Source: Methanomicrobiales archaeon | GTDB taxonomy: Archaea > Halobacteriota > Methanomicrobia > Methanomicrobiales > Methanoculleaceae | Assembly: GCA_012797575.1 (NCBI GenBank) | Contig: JAAZOW010000225.1 | Coordinates: 1 to 8,316 of the forward strand | Direction of reading: 5' to 3' | DNA length: 8,316 nt | Part shown: positions 1 through 5,267 of the stretch, piece after piece | Layout: every line of letters starts with the position of its first letter | Numbering within the stretch: the stretch's first letter is position 1 | Translations under genes and position numbers: made by a program | The notes under the pieces: generated by a model | The model's database searches: none | What the model saw: the letters and a program-made list of their open reading frames with translations, nothing else | Told to the model about the DNA's origin: nothing

Positions 1-179
1 GAATGCTTCACGATCCCGGGCAGGGTTGCGACGTTCGCCAGCTGGCGGACAGCACCCTCTTCAAGGGTCTCTGCCAGTGCCAGGGAGAGGAAGAAACGAC
101 CGGGCACCCGCATATCTGGAACATATCCTATGGGGACCTCCCATTCGAGATCCCTAATCTTATTGATCCCTTCAAGCAT
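1..179 (-). CDS. rtcB: RNA-splicing ligase RtcB, N-terminal fragment (runs off the left edge)
   Basis: Reading the minus strand from an ATG at 179 gives 59 residues ending in LANVATLPGIVKH at the window edge. The pattern of an RVPGR motif (residues 24-28) followed by the ATLPGI.KH block matches the N-terminus of archaeal RtcB. RtcB is the GTP- and Mn-dependent ligase that joins 2',3'-cyclic phosphate and 5'-hydroxyl RNA ends, for example tRNA halves after intron removal. The metal-binding and guanylated-histidine regions lie outside the window. The start is supported by GAGGG at 186-190, six bases upstream and overlapping the archease stop codon. Only 9 bp separate it from archease, its known activator, which fits an operon with coupled translation. 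Identification is confident despite the short length. Confidence 0.9.
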   Translation of the reverse strand, partial: MLEGINKIRDLEWEVPIGYVPDMRVPGRFFLSLALAETLEEGAVRQLANVATLPGIVKH

Positions 180-188
180 ATCGATCCC

Positions 189-599
189 TCAGATATCAAA
201 GATGATGTCCACCATATAAACATCTTTTTCTTTGACGATTTCAAGCCCGAAATACGATATACCCTTGATGAGCGCTCCTCCGGTGTGCCGCGCGAGGTCG
301 AAGGGCTCCCCTCTCAGGGTGGCGGAGAGTCGATTTCCCTGGAGATCGACGTCAAAGGTACAGAAGACGAAGCTCTCTGCATCGGCGATGAAGAGCAACT
401 CTGAGAGGTAATCGATGAGGAGAGACTCGAGATCCTCGGCTTCCAGGGTGATCTGCCGCACGATACCTCGATCCTCGCAGGGACCACCGTACATCACGTG
501 GAACATGGCCCGGCCTGCATCAGAGAAGAGCTCGCTCAGCGTTGCGCCCCGTATCCGCATGAGAACATCAGCGGTATGATCCAGTTCTTCGAAGCTCAT
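189..599 (-). CDS. Archease, RtcB activator
   Basis: This 136-residue acidic protein starts MSFEELDHTADVLMRIRG. The DHTAD motif near residue 7 and the length of about 140 are typical of archease. The C-terminal stretch, with KGISYFGLEI and ending VDIIFDI, also fits the family, where acidic side chains near the N-terminal aspartate and the C-terminus bind calcium. Archease speeds RtcB guanylylation, allows multiple turnovers and broadens nucleotide use. It sits directly upstream of rtcB with a 9 bp gap, and 3 bp downstream of the 89-residue gene. I see no clear Shine-Dalgarno sequence before its ATG, so it may be translated by coupling with the upstream gene. No oddities are visible. Confidence 0.95.
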   Translation of the reverse strand: MSFEELDHTADVLMRIRGATLSELFSDAGRAMFHVMYGGPCEDRGIVRQITLEAEDLESLLIDYLSELLFIADAESFVFCTFDVDLQGNRLSATLRGEPFDLARHTGGALIKGISYFGLEIVKEKDVYMVDIIFDI

Positions 600-602
600 G
601 GC

Positions 603-872
603 CTAGACGTCGTAAAAGAATATCGGGATCATCCCTCTATGGATGGAATCGATGTAGCGGGCCTGGTATCGTGAGACGTAGACGGTATAGTCACCGACCG
701 GGATCTGCAGGTCGGTCGTTTTCGGCGGTTTAAAGGATGCCGGTAAGAGAACTGGGCCACTGCAGGATGTGCTCACCCGGAAGTCGCGCTTTCGACTAAG
801 GACGTACGATCGGACATCGTCAGCGACGTGTATGCTTCGTGGCTGTGTCGGTCTTCGTGTATCACTCTGCAT
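603..872 (-). CDS. Conserved-looking hypothetical protein, 89 aa, upstream of archease
   Basis: I do not recognise this protein. It is basic at its N-terminus (several Arg and Pro in the first 12 residues), then alternates short charged and hydrophobic stretches including SCSGPVLLP (36-44), VGDYTVYVSRYQARYID (59-75) and a hydrophobic C-terminus MIPIFFYDV. This suggests a small beta-rich soluble domain; no membrane segment or metal motif is visible, and there is a single cysteine. It ends 3 bp before the archease start, so co-transcription with archease and rtcB is likely and a role in RNA end metabolism is a fair guess only. The ATG at 872 follows a G-rich run (minus-strand GGGGGA about 6 bases upstream), a weak ribosome site. 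Alternatives cannot be ranked from sequence alone. Confidence 0.75.
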   Translation of the reverse strand: MQSDTRRPTQPRSIHVADDVRSYVLSRKRDFRVSTSCSGPVLLPASFKPPKTTDLQIPVGDYTVYVSRYQARYIDSIHRGMIPIFFYDV

Positions 873-900
873 GATAGTCCCCCATATTGGTGCTGGAGGT

Positions 901-907
901 AAAAAAA
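901..907 (-). terminator. Oligo-T run after the DUF2551 gene
   Basis: Seven consecutive T on the minus strand lie 18 bases past the DUF2551 stop codon and 29 bases before the next start codon. Archaeal transcription often ends at oligo-T, so this may terminate or attenuate the upstream transcript. Being about 30 bases upstream of the ATG at 872, it could instead act as a poor TATA element for the 89-residue gene. Confidence 0.35.
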
Positions 908-925
908 TGGTAGGGTTTTCGTATC

Positions 926-1240
926 TTACATCGCTCCCAAGACGCTCATCACCACATCCACGTACTGATCCTTCAGCTCGTAGACGGTGTTTGTCCCCTC
1001 TGCGTTCCGCCTCACGTGCAGAATCCCTATCCGGGATGCGATGATGCCAACCATGGATGCGATGGAGTGATAACTGATGGAGAACTGCTCCTGCAACTTC
1101 TCGTAGATCTGGGGTATGGTCAGGGATCGTATCTTCACGAAGAGACTGAGCAGCTCATGCCGGATGCCATCGCGGTCCCGTGAGAGATAACCTTCGAGTC
1201 GAGATTCGATCTCTAACTTGAGCTCAGAGGGCGATCTCAT
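926..1240 (-). CDS. DUF2551-like winged-helix protein of methanogens
   Basis: This 104-residue protein has the layout of a small winged helix-turn-helix protein. The N-terminus is charged and helical (MRSPSELKLEIESRLEGYL). Next comes a helix pair around residues 38-66 (LTIPQIYEKLQEQFSISYHSIASMVG), then a wing-like ILHVRRNAEGTNTVYELK segment at about 73-90 and a C-terminal helix. The start MRSPSE and the SMVGIIASRIGILHVRR block agree with my memory of DUF2551 (PF10826), a methanogen family of unknown function; no search was run. The role is probably DNA-binding regulation, but no target is evident. The ATG at 1240 has no Shine-Dalgarno sequence but lies 25 bases downstream of a strong TATA box, suggesting a leaderless transcript. 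It is the first gene of the minus-strand cluster leading to archease and rtcB, separated from the next gene by 53 bp. Confidence 0.8.
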   Translation of the reverse strand: MRSPSELKLEIESRLEGYLSRDRDGIRHELLSLFVKIRSLTIPQIYEKLQEQFSISYHSIASMVGIIASRIGILHVRRNAEGTNTVYELKDQYVDVVMSVLGAM

Positions 1241-1260
1241 ATGTGTCTGTGACTCGGTAT

Positions 1261-1283
1261 TTTATATATGCCTTTTCTTTTGG
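1261..1283 (-). promoter_or_regulatory. TATA box and purine-rich BRE of the DUF2551 gene
   Basis: On the minus strand, ATATATAAA (1269-1261) is preceded by the purine-rich block CCAAAAGAAAAGG (1283-1271), a good match to an archaeal BRE plus TATA arrangement. The TATA centre is about 25 bases upstream of the ATG at 1240, so the transcript should begin at or within a few bases of the start codon. The plus-strand reading TTTATATAT is also TATA-like, so weak divergent transcription into the gap is possible. Confidence 0.7.
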
Positions 1284-1525
1284 TCCGTATAATTGGAGGT
1301 TCTGTCGCGGAAATGGTATTTGTCTGACGGAAGAAGGCCTGAACCGGGACAAATTCATCGCTAGTCCGGGCAAGGGTGTATGGGTATTCCGGAACATAGG
1401 CACACCCATGATTGATGCTGTCTCCTCATCTATGCTCCCGACAGGCACCCTTGCACGTGCACCCACTCCCACTTCCGGGTAAAACGCCCGTGGCAGGTCC
1501 TGGGACATTGCACCACCCTCTGTGA

Positions 1526-1545
1526 TATCCGGCGAACTCCGGATA
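1526..1545. repeat. Inverted repeat, 7-bp stem
   Basis: TATCCGG at 1526-1532 and CCGGATA at 1539-1545 are perfect reverse complements around the 6-base spacer CGAACT. It is symmetric on both strands and could be an RNA hairpin or a protein-binding dyad. No adjacent T-run makes it an obvious terminator. Confidence 0.5.
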
Positions 1546-1662
1546 CAGCCTGTCCGTGATCACTCTCCCCACGAAACTCAGCCCCGGACCCATCGGGTGA
1601 CAGGGAGATCTCGCGCGCTCGGGGCCGTAGCGCTTCTGGGATGTTCTTCCCCGGGACCCGCC

Positions 1663-1694
1663 GCGGATGATTTCTGTCGTAGTTCATCATCCGC
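1663..1694. repeat. Inverted repeat, 9-bp stem
   Basis: GCGGATGAT at 1663-1671 and ATCATCCGC at 1686-1694 form a perfect 9-bp stem around a 14-base loop. On the minus strand the right arm continues into ATGATGA, which resembles a C box of archaeal C/D guide RNAs, but I find no convincing matching D box (CTGA) at the right spacing. Function unknown. Confidence 0.5.
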
Positions 1695-1798
1695 CGAGTC
1701 CAAACTCCATGGCGTATTCCCTTTCATCAGGCGATTTTCGAATGTCGCAATACCATCCCGGCCCGATTCTGATTCCCGAATCATCTCCATGAGCAACC

Positions 1799-1805
1799 CT
1801 TTAAC
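1799..1805 (+). promoter_or_regulatory. Probable TATA element of secF-secD
   Basis: CTTTAAC is centred about 30 bases before the secF ATG at 1832, placing the expected transcription start within a few bases of the start codon. No Shine-Dalgarno sequence precedes secF, consistent with a leaderless or very short-leader mRNA. The match to the TATA consensus is moderate. Confidence 0.45.
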
Positions 1806-1831
1806 CCATCACAATCGTACACTAATACAGC

Positions 1832-2686
1832 ATGGAATCCGCCAAATATGACATAAACAGATACTCTCCGCGGCAGATGGTGGCGCTGCCCCTCATCCTT
1901 CTCCTCATCGCCGGGATGGTGCTTGGCTATACCACGCTCACCACCGGCCTGCCCCTGCGGCCGGGTATCGATTTTGCAGGAGGAACGGCGGTCACGGTCT
2001 TCACCCCCGATAGCAGGGAGACGATCGAGGCGACCTTCTCTGGCTACCCACTCTTATCGGTGGGCGAGGGGCTCAGTAACGGGAAATATATTCAGTTCGG
2101 GCCCATGGATGACGCTCAGTATCGGAGTCTGAGTGCGCTCATCAACGAGAAATATCCTGACGCGAAGGTAGACCAGATTGGGGAGACATTTGGAAAGACA
2201 CTCCAGAATCAGGCTTTCTTTGCTGTGATCCTCTCGTTCATCGGGATGTCCGTCGTGGTCCTCATCGCATTCCGGGATCTGGTTCCAGCAGGTGCTGTCG
2301 TCCTTGCTGCCCTCGCCGACATTATTGTCACCGCCGCGATCATGCAGATCATCGGCATCCCCCTCTCTCTCGGAACAACAGCAGCTCTGCTGATGCTGAT
2401 AGGCTACTCGGTAGACAGCGATATCCTGCTGACCACACGGGTGCTCAAGCGGAGAGGAAAGCTCGAGGACAAGCTCTCCGGGGCTTTCAGGACTGGGATC
2501 ATCATGACGACGACGACGCTCTCGGCGGTCGCTGCCATGTGGGTCGTCGCCACGGCAGGCCAGATCCAGATCATCAGCGAGATCGCAAGCGTCCTCCTCA
2601 TCGGGCTCTTCGTTGACCTGATGAACACCTGGATGCTGAACGCCGGGATCCTCAAAGGATATGTCCTCAGGAGCGATAAGAGATGA
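1832..2686 (+). CDS. secF: Protein-export membrane protein SecF (archaeal)
   Basis: SecF is a membrane partner of SecD in the auxiliary complex that assists Sec-dependent export through SecYEG. In archaea, which lack SecA, its exact energetic role is unsettled. The 284 residues show the expected order. Membrane segment 1 is at about 18-36, followed by the SecF signature GIDFAGGT (45-52). An external domain runs to about 125, and five more membrane segments lie at about 129-147, 151-173, 179-197, 222-242 and 250-272. The segment-4 motif GYSVDSDILL (191-200) corresponds to the conserved D-containing motif of the RND-like fold. The ATG at 1832 has no upstream Shine-Dalgarno sequence but a plausible TATA element 30 bases away. 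Its TGA overlaps the secD ATG by 4 bp (ATGA), implying coupled translation. The length is normal for the archaeal family. Confidence 0.96.
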   Translation: MESAKYDINRYSPRQMVALPLILLLIAGMVLGYTTLTTGLPLRPGIDFAGGTAVTVFTPDSRETIEATFSGYPLLSVGEGLSNGKYIQFGPMDDAQYRSLSALINEKYPDAKVDQIGETFGKTLQNQAFFAVILSFIGMSVVVLIAFRDLVPAGAVVLAALADIIVTAAIMQIIGIPLSLGTTAALLMLIGYSVDSDILLTTRVLKRRGKLEDKLSGAFRTGIIMTTTTLSAVAAMWVVATAGQIQIISEIASVLLIGLFVDLMNTWMLNAGILKGYVLRSDKR

Positions 2687-4143
2687 AGCGAGAGTCCATC
2701 ATCAACCTCATCAAAGACTGGCGGGTAGCCCTGCTCCTGGTGCTTGTCATCGGCTCCCTCGCAGGCATCTACCTGGCCCCTCTGAACCTGCAGAAAGGGC
2801 TTGAGGGAAACCTCCAGTTCGGTCTTGATCTCGAGGGCGGCTCATGGTTGCAGATGGAGTTCCAGTCTGTTGTCGTGGGCTACTCCACCGATAAACCCGT
2901 CGGAGACCTCATAGAGAACCTCCAGAAGAGTCTGGATGCCGATGTCGTCCAGATCGACACAGATCATCTCGAGATCCGGAAGAGTGTCTCCCGGGCCGAT
3001 CTTGAACCGATGTTTGCAGCATCGGGCGCAGAAATCGTCACCTACCACGAGGGCGTATCCCCCTATACCGCTGACGATGTAAAGCGGATCCTCAATAAGA
3101 AGGTGAATGCCCTCGGAATGCAGGATGCAAAGATCAATCTCCTCACCCCGACAGGAAGCGAGTACCCGCAGTACGTCCGGATAGAGCTTGCCGGTGTGGA
3201 TATGGCGACCGCGCAGGGGATCGTCGGCAAACAGGGAATGTTCGAGATCCGTATCCAGACGACCGCCAACCGGACCGAGCATGTCCTCTACGGGGACCAG
3301 ATCACCAGCGTCGGTGTACCGCAGAAGGACCCCTACACCCAGATGTGGGGTGTCGGGTTCACGCTCTCCGACGCAGGCGCCCGGGCCTTCCGCGATGCTG
3401 CCAGCGAACACGGAGCTCTTGCCGATCCGAGAGCCCACCACCTCGTGATGCTCCTCGACAACGAGACCGTCTACAGCGCCCCCCTCGACGGCAACCTCGT
3501 ATCGGAACTCCGATCGGGCCCGGTCAGGTCGCTCTCGGCCACCACCGGGTCCGGCGATGCGGGTCTTGAAGATGCGATGACACTTGAGATCCACCTGCGC
3601 GCCGGAGCTCTGCCGGTAAAGGTGGGCATCGTCGGGTCCGGGTCGGTCCCGGCGGCGCTCGGTGAACACTTCAAGACAATGGTCGCTCTTGCCGGGGTTC
3701 TTGCGCTACTCACCGTAGGGGCCGTCGTCTATTACCGCTACCGCGAGCCCTCGATCGTGATCCCGATGCTGGCGATCACCTTCTCCGAGATCGTCATCCT
3801 GCTCGGCATAGCCCGGTTTGCCCAGCAGCTGGATCTCGCCTCCATAGCAGGGTTGATAGCGGTGCTGGGCACTGGAATCGATCAGCTCGTCATCGTCACC
3901 GATGAGGTTCTTCATGAAGGGCGCGTCCCGTCACCGAACCTCTACATGAAGCGTTACGGGCGGGCTTTCGGCATCATCGCCGTGGCTGCGGCGACGGTCA
4001 TCATCGCCATGCTCCCGCTGGTACTCATGGATCTCTCCACCCTCAGGGGCTTTGCCATCATCACCATACTCGGCACCATGGTCGGCATACTGGTCACGAG
4101 GCCTGCGTATGGGAAGATAATCATGGCGATCCTCTCGAAATAA
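2683..4143 (+). CDS. secD: Protein-export membrane protein SecD (archaeal)
   Basis: SecD is the larger partner of SecF in the membrane complex that aids late steps of Sec-dependent export. The 486 residues begin with a cytoplasmic tail and membrane segment 1 (about 14-33), then the signature LQFGLDLEGG (44-53). A large extracytoplasmic domain runs to about residue 330. Five C-terminal membrane segments follow, at about 333-351, 355-375, 381-407, 428-448 and 453-472. The motif GTGIDQLVIVTDE (396-408) is the archaeal counterpart of the bacterial segment-4 motif, with D400 as the conserved acid. An AGGAG ribosome site at 2669-2673, inside secF, is 9 bases from the ATG. Gene order is secF then secD, opposite to the usual bacterial secD-secF. 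No strong terminator follows; the next promoter begins 17 bp after the stop. Confidence 0.96.
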   Translation: MKRESIINLIKDWRVALLLVLVIGSLAGIYLAPLNLQKGLEGNLQFGLDLEGGSWLQMEFQSVVVGYSTDKPVGDLIENLQKSLDADVVQIDTDHLEIRKSVSRADLEPMFAASGAEIVTYHEGVSPYTADDVKRILNKKVNALGMQDAKINLLTPTGSEYPQYVRIELAGVDMATAQGIVGKQGMFEIRIQTTANRTEHVLYGDQITSVGVPQKDPYTQMWGVGFTLSDAGARAFRDAASEHGALADPRAHHLVMLLDNETVYSAPLDGNLVSELRSGPVRSLSATTGSGDAGLEDAMTLEIHLRAGALPVKVGIVGSGSVPAALGEHFKTMVALAGVLALLTVGAVVYYRYREPSIVIPMLAITFSEIVILLGIARFAQQLDLASIAGLIAVLGTGIDQLVIVTDEVLHEGRVPSPNLYMKRYGRAFGIIAVAAATVIIAMLPLVLMDLSTLRGFAIITILGTMVGILVTRPAYGKIIMAILSK

Positions 4144-4159
4144 CAGCCCCACAACAACC

Positions 4160-4165
4160 TTTATT
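4160..4165 (+). promoter_or_regulatory. Probable TATA element of the thioredoxin-npdG operon
   Basis: TTTATT is centred about 42 bases before the thioredoxin ATG at 4205, predicting transcription from about 4187-4190 and a leader of roughly 15 bases. It lies just after the secD stop codon, so the redox genes probably have their own promoter rather than relying on read-through. Confidence 0.5.
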
Positions 4166-4166
4166 G

Positions 4167-4195
4167 CCCCGCTCACCCACAGTGTGTGAGTGGGG
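4167..4195. promoter_or_regulatory. 10-bp dyad at the expected transcription start of the thioredoxin operon
   Basis: CCCCGCTCAC (4167-4176) and GTGAGTGGGG (4186-4195) are reverse complements except for one position that would be a G-U pair in RNA. They are separated by 9 bases. The dyad begins immediately after the TATA-like element and covers the expected start site, a common location for archaeal repressor operators. It could alternatively be an RNA hairpin ending the secFD transcript, but no T-run follows. The right arm includes the only G-rich stretch able to serve as a ribosome site for thioredoxin. Confidence 0.5.
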
Positions 4196-4204
4196 TTATA
4201 ACCT

Positions 4205-4495
4205 ATGGGTAAACCGGTTTTAATGGACTTCTACGCAGATTGGTGCGGTCCGTGTCACCAACAGTCACCGATAATCGACGAGCTCAGACAGAGAATGGGT
4301 GACCAGATTGATATCAGGAAGATCGACGTCAGTATCGATTCCGAGCAGACGCGGCGATATGCCGCGAAATATGATATACAGTTTGTACCCACGCTCGTCA
4401 TCGAGAAAGACGGAGCCTTTATTCGAAAACTGGTAGGCGTCCAGAGCCTTGAGACGCTTGAGAGTATCTTAAAACCCCTGGTGGACAGCCAGTGA
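4205..4495 (+). CDS. Thioredoxin
   Basis: A 96-residue single-domain thioredoxin, a cytoplasmic dithiol-disulfide oxidoreductase. The active site WCGPC is at residues 13-17, in the strand-helix context VLMDFYADWCGPCHQQSP. The cis-proline opposite it is P62 in VPTLVIEKDG, and the C-terminal helix runs from about 79. There is no signal peptide, so it acts in the cytoplasm. It is slightly shorter than the 105-110 residues of bacterial thioredoxins, lacking the first strand and helix, as is common in archaea. The ATG follows a GGGG run about 9 bases upstream, a weak ribosome site. Its stop overlaps the GTG start of npdG by 4 bp (GTGA), so the two are almost certainly translated together. Disulfide targets cannot be read from the sequence. 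Confidence 0.95.
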   Translation: MGKPVLMDFYADWCGPCHQQSPIIDELRQRMGDQIDIRKIDVSIDSEQTRRYAAKYDIQFVPTLVIEKDGAFIRKLVGVQSLETLESILKPLVDSQ

Positions 4496-5142
4496 AGATC
4501 GGTATCATCGGGGGAACCGGCGATATCGGGGAGGGCATGGCACTCAGGTTCTCACCGAGGTACGATGTGATCGTGGGATCGCGCAAGGAGGCGAAGGCGA
4601 TTGCAACCTGCGATCTCTGCCGGGAGACCCTGCACGAGCAGGGACTGGAGTGCAGTCTGCTTGGTGCTACGAACCAGCGCACGGTCGATGAGAGCGACGT
4701 CATCGTACTTGCAATACCGTTTGAGTACGTGGCCCCTATCCTGAAGGCCCTGACCGGGTTTGAGGATAAGATCGTCATAAGCCCTGTCAACCCGATCAAG
4801 CGGGCGACCTATTTCTACCACGCCCCGCCGCCAGAGGGATCAGCGGCCATGATGATCGCGGGTATGCTCCCTTCGAGCGCGACCGTATGCGCTGCATTCA
4901 ATAACATCGCTGCAGGTAGATGGAAGGTACTTGGTGAAGAACTGGACTACTCGGTCGCCGTCTGTTGCGATGATGGTGATGTCAAGCAGACCGTGATGGA
5001 CTTAGTAAACGCAGTATCAAGCCTTCGTGCTTACGATGCAGGGCCGCTTGCGGCCGCATCCATCGTCGAGAGCGTAACACCTCTCCTCCTCAACATCGCC
5101 CGCTTCAACAGGATGAGAGATGTCGGCATAAAGTTTGTCTGA
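4492..5142 (+). CDS. npdG: F420H2:NADP+ oxidoreductase (Fno)
   Basis: Fno moves hydride between reduced coenzyme F420 and NADP+, in methanogens mainly to make NADPH for biosynthesis; it is cytoplasmic. The 216 residues match the family in length. The Rossmann loop GGTGDIGEG is at 7-15, with S30-R31 placed to bind the NADP 2'-phosphate. ISPVNPI (96-102), YDAGPL (181-186) and the C-terminal VESVTPLLLNIARFN block (192-206) ending GIKFV are family-typical. The start is GTG at 4492, inside the thioredoxin stop, with GGTGG at 4479-4483 as ribosome site. Unlike the Archaeoglobus enzyme as I remember it, this protein has a CDLC motif (C40, C43), C54 and a CC pair (158-159). Paired with thioredoxin, these may be redox-active. 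Reaction assignment is confident; the cysteine role is a guess. Confidence 0.94.
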   Translation: MKIGIIGGTGDIGEGMALRFSPRYDVIVGSRKEAKAIATCDLCRETLHEQGLECSLLGATNQRTVDESDVIVLAIPFEYVAPILKALTGFEDKIVISPVNPIKRATYFYHAPPPEGSAAMMIAGMLPSSATVCAAFNNIAAGRWKVLGEELDYSVAVCCDDGDVKQTVMDLVNAVSSLRAYDAGPLAAASIVESVTPLLLNIARFNRMRDVGIKFV

Positions 5143-5199
5143 TAGGCAAGCGGCCAATCTCCTGCAGGACGCACAGGATCTCTCTCCCCGCACGCGCTT

Positions 5200-5213
5200 A
5201 TGCCCCGGGGCAT
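5200..5213. repeat. Perfect 14-bp palindrome upstream of the aldolase gene
   Basis: ATGCCCCGGGGCAT is a perfect 14-base palindrome, 57 bases after the npdG stop and 54 bases before the preferred aldolase start. It lies just upstream of TATA-like elements (CATATC near 5217-5222, CTAAATT at 5232-5238). It could bind a dimeric regulator. With no loop and no T-run it is a poor terminator. Confidence 0.45.
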
Positions 5214-5267
5214 GCACATATCCCGGAGAACGCTAAATTCATCTACACCAGAGTCCAGGTGCAGGAG

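Larger units (their letters stand above)
1284..1798. other. Long intergenic stretch with no convincing gene, several inverted repeats
   Basis: About 515 bp between the DUF2551 promoter and the secF promoter. Open frames exist on both strands but swap frame, lack family motifs and have no convincing ribosome sites or promoters. They include minus-strand frames ending at 1578, 1430 and 1224, the last running through the DUF2551 promoter. Inverted repeats include GGAC/GTCC (1347-1350 and 1364-1367), GGGTGT/ACACCC (1374-1379 and 1402-1407) around a TTCCGGAA core, a 9-bp GCAAGGGTG/CACCCTTGC pair (1370-1378 and 1446-1454), and the two hairpins listed separately. I looked for the conserved cores of RNase P RNA, SRP RNA and tRNA and did not find them. 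It could be an unrecognised structured RNA, a decayed gene or ordinary spacer. Confidence 0.5.

Noticed and set aside
3..404. Plus-strand 133-codon frame opposite rtcB and archease
   Set aside because: It is antisense to two genes with clear family signatures and has no domain of its own.
907..1044. Plus-strand mini-ORF of 45 codons with a perfect GGAGGT six bases before its ATG, antisense to the DUF2551 gene
   Set aside because: The ribosome site is striking, but the product is an Arg/Ser-rich stretch typical of antisense reading, no promoter is evident, and it lies opposite a better gene.
1224..1508. Minus-strand 94-codon frame overlapping the DUF2551 start
   Set aside because: It runs straight through the strong DUF2551 promoter and start codon, shows no family motif, and its preceding ribosome site is only partial.
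1426..1593. Minus-strand 55-codon frame starting MGPGLSFVG and containing a protein-like YPEFAGYH segment
   Set aside because: It looks slightly protein-like but has no ribosome site or promoter, and all three minus frames here stay open by chance in GC-rich sequence.
1578..1796. Minus-strand 72-codon frame near the secF promoter
   Set aside because: It begins at a TTG, lacks a ribosome site, matches no family I know, and its second half is low-complexity. A decayed gene cannot be excluded.
1284..1798. RNase P RNA, SRP RNA or tRNA hidden in the long gap
   Set aside because: I did not find the conserved RNase P core (GGAAAGTCC-like), the SRP helix 8 core, or a tRNA T-loop on either strand.
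2842..3669. Minus-strand 275-codon frame inside secD
   Set aside because: It is antisense to the clearly identified secD, rich in Arg, Gly and Asp as expected for shadow frames, and has no motif or start signal.
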